From: Sphingomicrobium astaxanthinifaciens
Lineage (GTDB): Bacteria; Pseudomonadota; Alphaproteobacteria; Sphingomonadales; Sphingomonadaceae
NCBI RefSeq assembly: GCF_022865105.1
Contig: NZ_JAKNYM010000002.1
Span: 343,501-407,500 of the forward strand
Reading direction: 5' to 3'
DNA length: 64,000 nucleotides
Below the pieces are notes generated by a model that worked only from the letters and a program-made list of their open reading frames with translations, made no database searches and was not told the DNA's origin. How positions within the stretch are numbered: position 1 is the first letter of the stretch; each line of letters begins with the position of its first letter. Below, piece after piece: positions 53,968-63,659 of the stretch. The translations under genes were made by a program, and so were the position numbers.

Positions 53968-54798
53968 CTAGTCCCTGAGCAGGTCGTTGATGCTGGTCTT
54001 GCTGCGGGTCTTCTCGTCGACCGTCTTGACGATCACCGCGCAGGCCAGCCCGGGGCCGCCGTCGCGCCCCGGCAGCGTGCCGGGCACGACCACCGAATAG
54101 GCGGGCACGCGGCCGTAATGGACCTTGCCCGAATGGCGCTCGACGATCTTGGTCGAGGCCGAGATGAAGACTCCCATCGACAGCACCGCGCCCTTCTCGA
54201 CGATCACCCCTTCGGCCACTTCCGAGCGCGCGCCGATGAAACAGTCGTCCTCGATGATCACCGGATTGGCCTGCAGCGGCTCGAGCACCCCGCCGATCCC
54301 CGCGCCCCCCGACAGGTGGACGTTGCGCCCGATCTGCGCGCAGCTGCCGACGGTCGCCCAGGTGTCGATCATCGCCCCCTCGCCGACATAGGCGCCGATG
54401 TTGACGAAGCTGGGCATCAGCACCGCGTTCCTGGCGACGTGCGCGCCGCGGCGCACGATCGCGCCGGGCACCGCGCGAAAGCCCGCCTGCTTGAAGGCGT
54501 CCTCGCCCCAGCCGAGGAACTTGGAATCGACCTTGTCCCACCACGGCGCGCCGCCGGGGCCGCCGGGGATGGTCTGCATCGGGTTGAGCCGGAAGGACAG
54601 GAGCACCGCCTTCTTGAGCCACTGGTTGACCTTCCAGCCGCCCCCCGGGCCCTGGCCCTTGTCGGGTTCGGCGACGCGGGCCTCGCCGCGGTCGAGCATC
54701 AGGATCGCTTCGCGGACCGCTTCGGCCAGCGCCTCGTCGGCGCTCGAGATGCTGTCGCGGCGATCCCACCCCTGTTCGATGACCTGCTCGATGCTCAT
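53968..54798 (-). CDS. dapD: tetrahydrodipicolinate N-succinyltransferase DapD
   Basis: 276 residues. Uses succinyl-CoA on tetrahydrodipicolinate in the lysine/meso-diaminopimelate pathway. The N-terminal helical domain has [20 protein letters not shown]; the left-handed beta-helix has hexapeptide repeats ([40 protein letters not shown]) and the insertion [29 protein letters not shown] precedes the ATG. The start overlaps the stop of the HAD gene by four bases. Confidence 0.97.
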   Translation of the reverse strand: MSIEQVIEQGWDRRDSISSADEALAEAVREAILMLDRGEARVAEPDKGQGPGGGWKVNQWLKKAVLLSFRLNPMQTIPGGPGGAPWWDKVDSKFLGWGEDAFKQAGFRAVPGAIVRRGAHVARNAVLMPSFVNIGAYVGEGAMIDTWATVGSCAQIGRNVHLSGGAGIGGVLEPLQANPVIIEDDCFIGARSEVAEGVIVEKGAVLSMGVFISASTKIVERHSGKVHYGRVPAYSVVVPGTLPGRDGGPGLACAVIVKTVDEKTRSKTSINDLLRD

Positions 54799-55469
54799 GA
54801 TGCTTCCCCTTGGTTGAGCGATTGCAGCCAGTCGCCGACGTCGCGGATGGCAATGTCGACATGCCCGGTTTCGGGCGCTTCTTGCGCCTGTTCGGAGCCA
54901 TTGTCGACCCACACGGTGGTGAGCCCGAGGTCCTTGGCGGGCTTCAGGTTCTTGGCCATGTCCTCGACCATCACCGCGCGCGCGGGATCGATCGCGAACC
55001 GGTCGAGCAGCAGCTCGTAGCCATGGCGCTCGGGCTTGGGCCGGTAGCTGGTGGCGTGGATGTCGTGGACATGGACGAAGTGGCTGCCCAGCCCGAGCCG
55101 CTCGAGCACGCGCGTGGCATAGGGCGCATCGCCGTTGGTGTAGATGAAGGCGCGCCCGGGCAGGCGCGCGATCCCCTCGACGATGCGCGGGTCGGGGGTG
55201 AGCCCCTCGAGCGGAATATCGTGGACATCCTCGAGGAAATGGTGCGGATCGACCCCATGCTCGGCCATCAGCCCCGCCAGCGTGGTGCCATGCGCGTGGA
55301 AATAGCCCTTCTGGACCTTGTAGGCGGCGTCATGGTCGATCTCGAGCAGCCGCGCGATATAGGCGGTCATGCGCCGGTCGACATGGCGGAACAGCCCGCT
55401 CGCCGCCGGGTAGAGCGTGTTGTCGAGATCGAAGATCCAGTCGGTGATGTGCGACAATCGCGGGTCCAT
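54795..55469 (-). CDS. HAD-family pyrimidine 5'-nucleotidase
   Basis: 224 residues. Motif I is [10 protein letters not shown] with nucleophile Asp14 and Asp16; motif II is [16 protein letters not shown]; motif III and IV regions are [11 protein letters not shown] and [17 protein letters not shown]. This is the SDT1/YjjG-like group (pyrimidine 5'-nucleotidase) with a helical cap. It is translationally coupled to dapD, an order often seen in Sphingomonadales, though no biochemical link is known. Confidence 0.92.
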   Translation of the reverse strand: MDPRLSHITDWIFDLDNTLYPAASGLFRHVDRRMTAYIARLLEIDHDAAYKVQKGYFHAHGTTLAGLMAEHGVDPHHFLEDVHDIPLEGLTPDPRIVEGIARLPGRAFIYTNGDAPYATRVLERLGLGSHFVHVHDIHATSYRPKPERHGYELLLDRFAIDPARAVMVEDMAKNLKPAKDLGLTTVWVDNGSEQAQEAPETGHVDIAIRDVGDWLQSLNQGEAS

Positions 55470-55569
55470 GGCGCGCCCGTCCTAGCTTTTGGTCCGCTTT
55501 TCAGCAAAGCGTAAGTTTTGCTTAGCTATCGAAGTGCAGAATTTTCTTTTTTCCTAACGGGTTGAACAG

Positions 55570-57870
55570 ATGATCGGATGCAATCGGGGCCACCGCGCCT
55601 GGACGATGACGAGCCTGGCGGCGCTGGCGATGGGGCTGGCTGCCTGCGGAGGGTCGAGCCCGCCGCGCTCGACCCCGGCCCCCCCGACCGCCGCGCCCGC
55701 CCCCGCGCCCGCCCCCGCGCCGGCGCCGGCGCCCGAACCCGAGCCCGAAGTCGACTTCGACACCGCCGAATATCGCGCCAGCGCCTATCTGGGCGCCAGC
55801 AACGCGATCGCCGCCTACGAGGCGGGGGCGAGCGGCGAGGGGGTCGGGCTGGCGGTGATCGACACCGGGATCAATGCCTCGCTGTCCGCCTTTGCGGGCC
55901 GCGTTTCGGCGGCGAGCCGCGACGTGGCGGGCAATGACAGCGTCACCGACGTCGATGGCCATGGCACCGCGGTCACCGCGGTCGCGGCGGCCGCGCGCGA
56001 CGACCGCGAGACGATGGGGGTCGCCTATGAAGCGACCATCCATGCCTTCCGCGCCGACGACCCCGACAGCTGCGGCACCGAGGGCGGCTGCGTCCTCACC
56101 GATGTCGCGATCGCCGAGGGGGTCGATGCCGCGGTCGCCGCGGGGGCGCGGGTGGTCAACATCTCGCTCGGCGGCGGTGCCCCCGGGCCCACGCTGCGCG
56201 ACGCGGTGCGCGCCGCGGCAGCCGCCGGGGTGGTGGTCGTCGTCTCGGCGGGCAACGACGGCGAGGACCCCGAGCTCGGCGACAATCCCGACGTGCTCGC
56301 GCGCGGGCTGGCCGACGCGGCGCCGGGGATGGTGATCATCGCCGGCGCGGTCGGCGCGATCAGCGGCGGCGGGGTCGATGCCGACCGGCTCGCCGCTTAT
56401 TCGAACCGCGCCGGCACCAGTGCGAGCCATTACCTGACCGCGCTGGGAACCCGGCTGCGCGCGCCCGATCATACCGGGCAGGAATTCCTCTGGTCGGGCA
56501 CCAGCTTCTCGGCCCCGGTCATCGCGGGCGCGGTGGCGCTGCTCGCGCAGGCCTTCCCCAACCTCACCGGCGCGGAGATCGTCGAGATCCTCTTCGCCAG
56601 CGCCGATGACCTCGGCGCGGCGGGACGCGATTCCACCTTCGGCCACGGCCGGCTCAACATCGCCGCCGCCTTCCAGCCCTCGGGCACCACCAGCATCGCG
56701 GGGACGAGCACGCCGGTCTCGCTGACCGACAACGGCTCGATGCCGGCGGCGGCGGGCGACGGCGGCGCGGCAGGGGGGCATGGCACGCTGGTGACCGATC
56801 GCTATGGGCGGGCCTATGCCTTCGACCCCACCGCCACGCTGGCGCGCGCGCCCAGCGCCCGTCCGCTCGGGCGCGCGCTCGGAGGCGGGGCGGTGCGCAG
56901 CGGGGCGATGGCGGTCGGCCCGGTCGCGGTCGCGCTCACGCTCGCGCCGCGCGCCGGTCAGCCCGGCGGCGCGCTCGACGCGCGCCCGCTCGGGCTCGCC
57001 GAGGCCGAGCGCGATGCCGCCCGGCTGCTCGCCGCGCAGCTGGTCGCGCGGATCGACGACCGCACCGCGGTGGCGCTCGGCTTCGCGCAAGGCGCGGGCG
57101 CCATGCGCCGCCAGCTCGAGGGCGCCAGCGAGGGCAATTGGCTGGCCGCGCGGCGCGATGATCGCGGGTTTGCCGCCGCGGCGGGCGAAAGCCTCGTCCT
57201 CGCCCGCGACCTCGGCGCGCTGCAGCTGACGCTCGGCGCCGAACGCGGCCGGGTCTGGAGCCCGGTGCGCGCGGGCGAACAGCGCAGCGACTATGCCGGC
57301 TGGTCGCTCGGCCTGTCGGGCAAGGCCGGGCCGCTCGGCACGCTCGGGGTCACGCTGACGCAGATCGACGAGGCCGAGACGCTGCTCGGCGCGCGGCTCT
57401 CGCCGGTGTTCGGCGGGGGCGCGGGCGCCGCCTCGCGCCTCGTCGATGTCGACTGGCGCCGCGCGTTCGGCCCGGTCGCGGTCGAACTGTCGGCGCGGCG
57501 CGGCTGGACCGATTTCGCCGGCGGCGCGCTCGAGACCAGCGCCTACGCCGCGAGCCTCGCCCTCGGCGACCTGCGCCGGGCGGGCGACCGGCTCGCGCTG
57601 CGGGTTTCGCAGCCGCTCCGGGTCGAGGCGGGCGGGCTCGACCTGTGGCTGCCGACGGCGTGGGACTATGCGACCGAGACCGCGACCTTCGGGCAGCAGC
57701 GCTATGCGTTCGTCCCGTCGGGGCGCGAATGGATCGCCGAGCTCGGCTACGCCACCCCCATGGCGGGCGGCTGGCTCAGCGCCAACGCCTATCGGCGCGA
57801 GGCCCCCGGGCATGTCGCGGGCGCGCGCGCCGATCTGGGCGGCGCGCTGCGCTACAGTCTCGATTTCTAG
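55570..57870 (+). CDS. S8 subtilisin-like serine peptidase with autotransporter barrel and lipobox
   Basis: 766 residues. The N-terminal signal ends in a lipobox GLAAC with Cys26, then an Ala/Pro repeat spacer (residues 33-60). The S8 peptidase domain has the triad Asp98 (AVIDTGIN), His131 (DGHGTAVT) and Ser312 (SGTSFSAPVIAG), with SAGNDG for the oxyanion Asn. Residues about 380-766 form a C-terminal barrel ending in GGALRYSLDF, so the peptidase is likely shown on the cell surface. Lipoprotein autotransporter peptidases are known (NalP, SphB1) and cleave other surface proteins. ATG 55570 is used; ATG 55606 is an alternative. Confidence 0.88.
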   Translation: MIGCNRGHRAWTMTSLAALAMGLAACGGSSPPRSTPAPPTAAPAPAPAPAPAPAPEPEPEVDFDTAEYRASAYLGASNAIAAYEAGASGEGVGLAVIDTGINASLSAFAGRVSAASRDVAGNDSVTDVDGHGTAVTAVAAAARDDRETMGVAYEATIHAFRADDPDSCGTEGGCVLTDVAIAEGVDAAVAAGARVVNISLGGGAPGPTLRDAVRAAAAAGVVVVVSAGNDGEDPELGDNPDVLARGLADAAPGMVIIAGAVGAISGGGVDADRLAAYSNRAGTSASHYLTALGTRLRAPDHTGQEFLWSGTSFSAPVIAGAVALLAQAFPNLTGAEIVEILFASADDLGAAGRDSTFGHGRLNIAAAFQPSGTTSIAGTSTPVSLTDNGSMPAAAGDGGAAGGHGTLVTDRYGRAYAFDPTATLARAPSARPLGRALGGGAVRSGAMAVGPVAVALTLAPRAGQPGGALDARPLGLAEAERDAARLLAAQLVARIDDRTAVALGFAQGAGAMRRQLEGASEGNWLAARRDDRGFAAAAGESLVLARDLGALQLTLGAERGRVWSPVRAGEQRSDYAGWSLGLSGKAGPLGTLGVTLTQIDEAETLLGARLSPVFGGGAGAASRLVDVDWRRAFGPVAVELSARRGWTDFAGGALETSAYAASLALGDLRRAGDRLALRVSQPLRVEAGGLDLWLPTAWDYATETATFGQQRYAFVPSGREWIAELGYATPMAGGWLSANAYRREAPGHVAGARADLGGALRYSLDF

Positions 57871-58221
57871 CTAGACGGTGAAGCTTTCGCCGCAGCCGCA
57901 GGCGCCCTTGGCGTTGGGATTGTCGAAGACGAAGCCGGCGGCGAAATCGTCTTCCTTCCAGTCCATCACGCTGCCGACGAGATAGAGCACGCTCGCGCCG
58001 TCGACGTAGAAGGTGCCCCCCGGGGTCTCGATCTTCTCGTCGAAGGCGCTCTCCTCGGTGACATAGTCGACCGAATAGGCGAGCCCCGAACAGCCGCGCC
58101 GCGGGGTCGAGAGCTTGACCCCGATGGCGTCGGCGGGGGCCTTGGACATGAGGTCGGCGACGCGCGCTTCGGCGGCGGGGGTGAGGGTGATGGCGGCGGG
58201 GCGCTGGCGCGTTTCGGTCAT
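57871..58221 (-). CDS. sufA: A-type Fe-S carrier SufA/HesB family
   Basis: 116 residues. The conserved Cys residues are in RRGCSGLAYS and the C-terminal GACGCGESF, the C...CxC pattern that holds an Fe-S cluster during transfer to apoproteins. Central segment FYVDGASVLYLVGSVMDW is typical. It is last of the suf operon; its stop abuts the stop of the convergent S8 gene. ErpA/IscA are relatives; the operon context favours SufA. Confidence 0.94.
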   Translation of the reverse strand: MTETRQRPAAITLTPAAEARVADLMSKAPADAIGVKLSTPRRGCSGLAYSVDYVTEESAFDEKIETPGGTFYVDGASVLYLVGSVMDWKEDDFAAGFVFDNPNAKGACGCGESFTV

Positions 58222-58710
58222 CTAGAGCATCCCCAGTTCGAGCCGCGCCTCGTCGGACATCTTGGACGGGTTCCACGGCGGATCCCAGACCAGCTTGACC
58301 TCGGCATCGCGCACCCCGGGCACGCTCAGCGTGCGCACCTCGACCTCGCCCGGCATCGTCTCGGCGACGGGGCAGTGCGGGGTGGTCAGCGTCATCGTCA
58401 CGGTGGCATCGCCGTCCTCGGTGACCTCGACCCCGTAGATCAGCCCGAGGTTGTAGATGTCGACCGGGATCTCGGGGTCGTAGATCGACTGCAGCGCCTC
58501 GACGATCGCGGCCTTGACCTCCTCGGCGCTATCGGGCGCCGCCTGCGCGGCGCTGAGGAAGCCCTCGAGATAGTCGCGCTTGCGGCCGAGCTTCTCGCTC
58601 GCGCTTTCGGGCGGCTGCTCGTCCTGCATCGGCGTCTCGCCGACGCGCGCGCGCGGCGGCTTCTCGACGCTGTCCACTTCCTCGATCTCGATCTTGCGCT
58701 GGTCACTCAT
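58222..58710 (-). CDS. sufT: SufT-like DUF59/MIP18 Fe-S assembly protein
   Basis: 162 residues. The C-terminal 100 residues are the DUF59 (MIP18) domain with SIYDPEIPVDIYNLGLIYGV, TMTLTTPHCPVAETMPGEVE and VKLVWDPPWNPSKMSDEARL, as in SUF-associated DUF59 proteins that help load Fe-S clusters. The N-terminal 60 residues are charged and disordered-looking. It sits between sufS and sufA; its start overlaps the sufS stop by four bases. Confidence 0.92.
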   Translation of the reverse strand: MSDQRKIEIEEVDSVEKPPRARVGETPMQDEQPPESASEKLGRKRDYLEGFLSAAQAAPDSAEEVKAAIVEALQSIYDPEIPVDIYNLGLIYGVEVTEDGDATVTMTLTTPHCPVAETMPGEVEVRTLSVPGVRDAEVKLVWDPPWNPSKMSDEARLELGML

Positions 58711-59915
58711 CCGAAAATCCGTTTCACTTTCTCGAGCCCGTCGAGGAGCGCCTCGACGTCGCCCATGTCGCTGTGCGCGGCAAAGCTCGCGCGGACGGTG
58801 GCGGGGACGCCGAGCCGGTCCATCAGCGGCTGGCAGCAATGGTGCCCGGCGCGGACCGCGACCCCGACATCGTCGAGGATCGTGGCGACGTCGTGCGCAT
58901 GCACCCCGTCCATGTTGAAGCTCACGATACCATGTGCGTCGGCGGGGCCGTAGAGCGCGATGTCGTTGCGCGCGCGCAGCCCCTCGCGGGTCGCGGCGAC
59001 GAGCGCATTCTCGTGCGCGGCGATCGCCTCGCGCCCGACGCCTTCGATCCAGTCGCAGGCGGCGCCGAAGCCGATCGCCCCGACGATATGCGGGGTGCCC
59101 GCCTCGAAGCGCGTCGGCGCGGGGGCGTAGGTGGTGCCTTCCTCGAACGAGACGCGGTCGATCATCGACCCGCCGCCCTGGTAGGGGGGCATGGCGTCGA
59201 GCAGTCCGGCTTTCGCCCAGAGCGCACCGATCCCGGTCGGGCCGTACATCTTGTGCGCGCTGGCGACGTAGAAGTCGCAGCCCAGCGCGGCGACGTCGAG
59301 CGGCAGCCGCGGCGCGGCCTGGCAACCGTCGAGCAGGAAGGCGGCGCCGACCTCGCGGGCCATGGCGGCGACCGCGGGCGCGTCGAGCAGCGCCCCGGTG
59401 ACGTTCGAGAGGTGCGACAGCGCGACGATCTTGACGCGGCCGTCGAGCCGGTCGCGCAGGCTGTCGAGGTCGATCTGCCCGTCTTCGCGCACCTCGGCGA
59501 CGCGGATCTCGGCGCCGACCGCCTGCGCCAGCATCTGCCACGGCACGATGTTCGAATGGTGCTCGAGCCGCGACAGCAGGATCGCGTCGCCCGCGCCGAC
59601 ATGGTCGCGGCCCCAGCTCGCGGCGACCAGGTTGATCGCCTCGGTCGCGCCGCGCGTGAAGACGACCTCGCCGGCGGCCCCGCCGAGGAAGCGCGCCACC
59701 GTCGCGCGCGCCGCCTCATAGGCCCGCGTCATGTTGGCCGAGCGGTCATAGACCCCGCGGTGAACGGTGGCATAGTCCTCGCCATAGCCCCGCGCGATCG
59801 CCTCGATCACCGCGCGCGGTTTCTGCGCGGTCGCCGCGCTGTCGAGATAATGCCACTCGCCCACCCCCGGGAATTGCGCGCGCAGGTCGGCGGGAATGGG
59901 GGCGTGGACGTTCAT
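58707..59915 (-). CDS. sufS: cysteine desulfurase SufS
   Basis: 402 residues, PLP-dependent, supplies sulfur from L-cysteine. Seen: YLDSAATAQKPRAVIEAI at the N-terminus, VHRGVYDRSANMT, VVFTRGATEAINLVA, the PLP Lys in YVASAHKMYGPTGIGALW, and the catalytic Cys loop RAGHHCCQPLM. Length matches class II desulfurases. No SufE gene is in the operon here. The ATG of MNVHAPIP overlaps the sufD stop by four bases. Confidence 0.96.
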   Translation of the reverse strand: MNVHAPIPADLRAQFPGVGEWHYLDSAATAQKPRAVIEAIARGYGEDYATVHRGVYDRSANMTRAYEAARATVARFLGGAAGEVVFTRGATEAINLVAASWGRDHVGAGDAILLSRLEHHSNIVPWQMLAQAVGAEIRVAEVREDGQIDLDSLRDRLDGRVKIVALSHLSNVTGALLDAPAVAAMAREVGAAFLLDGCQAAPRLPLDVAALGCDFYVASAHKMYGPTGIGALWAKAGLLDAMPPYQGGGSMIDRVSFEEGTTYAPAPTRFEAGTPHIVGAIGFGAACDWIEGVGREAIAAHENALVAATREGLRARNDIALYGPADAHGIVSFNMDGVHAHDVATILDDVGVAVRAGHHCCQPLMDRLGVPATVRASFAAHSDMGDVEALLDGLEKVKRIFG

Positions 59916-60652
59916 CGGGTCAGCTCGCGCAGGCGGGTGCGGGCGAGCGCGGCGATCTCGCTGTCCTCGCCCAGCGCGTCCCACAGGCCGCCGATGAAGC
60001 CTTCGAGGAGGAGCGCCTTGGCCTGCGCCGGGGGGAGCCCGCGCGCGGCGGCATAATAGAGCTGCATGGCATCGAGTTCGCCGACCGTCGCGCCATGCGC
60101 GCAGGCGACGTCGTCGGCGTAGATCTCGAGCTCGGGCTTGGCGTTGGCGGTGGCCTCGCGGCTCAGCAGCATCGCCTTGATGTCCTGTTCGCTGTTGGTC
60201 TTCTGCGCCTCGCGCGCGACCGCGACCTGCCCGAGATAGGAGCCGACGGCCTTGTGCCCGAGGACGCTGCGCACCGTCTGGGTGCTGGTCGCATCGGGGG
60301 CGACGTGGCGCACGACGGTGACCACTTCGAGCGTGGCGTCACCGCTGCCCACATTGGCCGCGCGGAAGGCGAAGTCGGCGCCCGCGTGGAGCGTCACGTC
60401 GAGTTCGATGCGGCCGTAGCGGTCGGCGGCGTTGAGCGCGTAGAGTTCGAGCGCCGCGCCTTGCTCGATGACGATCCGGGCGCGCTTGACGTCGATCGGA
60501 TCGCCACTCGGCAGCCAGGTTTGCTGCAGGCTTTTGTGCGCAGCAATTTCGACCGTCTCGGGCGGGCCGAGATCGTCCCAGACCTCGCCCAGCGCCTTGA
60601 TGTCGGCGTAGCGAAAGGCCTCGTCGGCGCGGGTGGGGAGGGGGGCGGTCAT
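59912..60652 (-). CDS. sufD: SufD component of the SufBCD scaffold
   Basis: 246 residues, shorter than E. coli SufD. The SUFBD beta-helix core is present (LELYALNAADRYGRIELDVT, AVGSYLGQVAVAREAQKTNS) and the C-terminal block has LEIYADDVACAHGATVGELD and YYAAARGLPPAQAKALLLEG. SufD pairs with SufB and docks SufC during cluster assembly. The shorter N-terminus is seen in many alphaproteobacteria. It lies two bases after sufC. Confidence 0.93.
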   Translation of the reverse strand: MTAPLPTRADEAFRYADIKALGEVWDDLGPPETVEIAAHKSLQQTWLPSGDPIDVKRARIVIEQGAALELYALNAADRYGRIELDVTLHAGADFAFRAANVGSGDATLEVVTVVRHVAPDATSTQTVRSVLGHKAVGSYLGQVAVAREAQKTNSEQDIKAMLLSREATANAKPELEIYADDVACAHGATVGELDAMQLYYAAARGLPPAQAKALLLEGFIGGLWDALGEDSEIAALARTRLRELTR

Positions 60653-60654
60653 GG

Positions 60655-61398
60655 TCAGGCCACCACCTCGGCATAGCCTTCGCGCTCGAGCTGGAGCGCG
60701 AGGTCGGGGCCGCCCGACTTGACGATGCGGCCCGCCGACAGGACGTGCACCTTGTCGGGCTGCACATAGTCGAGGAGGCGCTGGTAGTGCGTGATGAGGA
60801 GCACGCCCTTGTCGGGCGCGCGCATGATGCGGTTGATGCCCTCGCCGACGGCCTTGAGCGCGTCGATGTCGAGCCCGCTGTCGGTCTCGTCGAGGATCGC
60901 GAATTTGGGCGCCATGATGCCCATCTGGACCATCTCGGCGCGCTTCTTCTCGCCGCCCGAGAAGCCGACGTTGACGGGGCGCTTGAGCATGTCGGGGGCA
61001 AGCCCGAGCGCGCCCGCCTGCTCCTTGGCGAGGCGGATGAAGTCGGCGCCCGAGAGCTCCTCCTCGCCGCGGGTGCGGCGCTGGGCGTTGAGGCTCTCGC
61101 GCAGGAACTGGAGCATCGACACGCCGGGGATCTCGACCGGATATTGGAAGCCGAGGAAGAGCCCCGCGGCGGCGCGCTCGTGCGGGTCCATCTCGAGCAG
61201 GTCCTTGCCCGCGAAGGTGGCCGAGCCGTCGGTCACCTCATAGCCGGGGCGGCCGCCGAGCGCATAGGCGAGCGTCGACTTGCCCGCGCCATTGGGGCCC
61301 ATGATGGCATGCACTTCGCCTGTGGGGACGTCGAGGTCGAGCCCCTTGAGGATGGGCTTGTCGCCGGTGGCGACGTGGAGGTTTTCGATATTGAGCAT
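60655..61398 (-). CDS. sufC: Fe-S assembly ATPase SufC
   Basis: 247 residues, ABC-type ATPase. Walker A is GPNGAGKSTL, the signature is GFSGGEKKRAEMVQMG, and Walker B is FAILDETDSGLDIDAL, with the H-loop in ITHYQRLLDYVQPDKVHV. It drives the conformational change of SufBD during cluster formation. It has the usual length and follows the 59-residue gene with only a three-base gap. Confidence 0.97.
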   Translation of the reverse strand: MLNIENLHVATGDKPILKGLDLDVPTGEVHAIMGPNGAGKSTLAYALGGRPGYEVTDGSATFAGKDLLEMDPHERAAAGLFLGFQYPVEIPGVSMLQFLRESLNAQRRTRGEEELSGADFIRLAKEQAGALGLAPDMLKRPVNVGFSGGEKKRAEMVQMGIMAPKFAILDETDSGLDIDALKAVGEGINRIMRAPDKGVLLITHYQRLLDYVQPDKVHVLSAGRIVKSGGPDLALQLEREGYAEVVA

Positions 61399-61401
61399 GG
61401 C

Positions 61402-61577
61402 TTAGAGCACAAATCCCTTGTCGGCGAATTTCTTGCGGATCTTCTCCGCGTCCTTTTCGGAGGTGGTGGCGATGGCGACGCGACCGGTGGTCTCGTCGGT
61501 ATGGACGCCGGTTTCCTTGCAGCTCTTCTCGACGAAGGCGGTGACGTCCTTGGCGATATCCTTGGGTACGTAGCGGA

Positions 61578-61581
<4 letters not shown>
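61402..61581 (-). CDS. 59-residue protein of unknown function inside the suf operon
   Basis: A short basic protein, start [20 protein letters not shown], containing [20 protein letters not shown] and ending [13 protein letters not shown]. It has one Cys, a helix-strand-strand-helix-like layout and no signal peptide. Its ATG overlaps the sufB stop (ATGA), and sufC follows after three bases, so it is almost certainly translated as part of the operon. Codon use is like its neighbours. I recognise no family. A role in assembling or regulating the SufBCD complex is inferred from position only. Confidence 0.75.
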
Positions 61582-63068
<1,487 letters not shown>

Positions 63069-63069
63069 C

Positions 63070-63468
63070 TCAAAGGCTCAATTCTTCCAAAGTGACGTCC
63101 TGCAGCGCGCCGCGGACCTTCTGCCCGACGATCCCCATGTGCGGCTTGACGCGGCAGGTGGTGTCGAGCGCGCAGCCCGACGGCCCGCCGTCGGCGCATT
63201 GCGTCATCGCGATCGGCCCCTCGACCGCCTCGATGATGTCGGCGAGGCTGATGTCGGGGGCCGGGCGCGAGAGGCGATAGCCGCCGCCCGCGCCGCGCTG
63301 CCCGTCGAGCAGGTCGGCGCGCGCGAGCGCCTGCATCAGCTTCTGCGCGGTCGGCAGCGGCACCCCCGTGCGCTCGGCGATCGCGGCCGCGCTCAGCCGT
63401 TCGCCCGGGGCACGGGCGGCGGCGGTCATCATCACGACCGCGTAATCGGCAAGATGGGTCAGGCGCAT
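63070..63468 (-). CDS. Rrf2-family Fe-S regulator of the suf operon
   Basis: 132 residues. Winged helix-turn-helix: [36 protein letters not shown]. Three Cys follow (Cys91, Cys99, Cys105) at IscR-like positions, suggesting an Fe-S cluster that senses iron/sulfur status. Heading the suf operon, it is the SUF-specific Rrf2 group and most likely represses its own operon when clusters are plentiful. The ATG at [10 protein letters not shown] is chosen by family; the codons upstream lie in the promoter. It is immediately followed by sufB. Confidence 0.94.
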   Translation of the reverse strand: MRLTHLADYAVVMMTAAARAPGERLSAAAIAERTGVPLPTAQKLMQALARADLLDGQRGAGGGYRLSRPAPDISLADIIEAVEGPIAMTQCADGGPSGCALDTTCRVKPHMGIVGQKVRGALQDVTLEELSL

Positions 63469-63487
63469 CGTCGTGGGGTCAGCTCTT

Positions 63488-63510
63488 AATCGGACCAATT
63501 CGTTCCGATT
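63488..63510. promoter_or_regulatory. inverted repeat, candidate operator of the suf operon
   Basis: AATCGGA-N9-TCCGATT, a perfect 7-base inverted repeat centred about 30 bases upstream of the regulator's ATG. The size and spacing suit a dimeric Rrf2 protein, and the position overlaps where the promoter must be. Autoregulation is inferred. Confidence 0.6.
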
Positions 63511-63593
63511 GGCGAGCTAGGGATGCGCCGCCCCTATTTCAAGCGATTTCGGGGAGTTGCGAGTCGTTCGCAACCGCGCCGCGCGGGCGACGG

Positions 63594-63659
63594 GCGCTAT
63601 GGCGCCCCGCCCGGCGCGGTGCCCGTGCGCTATTGCGCCCCGCCCGATGCGGTGCCCGC
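63594..63659 (-). repeat. 33-base tandem duplication across a stop codon
   Basis: Two adjacent 33-base units, 63594-63626 and 63627-63659, match at 29 of 33 positions. The copy nearer the gene contains the TAG that ends the DUF885 protein; the other carries an equivalent in-frame TAG. It looks like a recent local duplication of the gene's 3' end. Confidence 0.8.
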
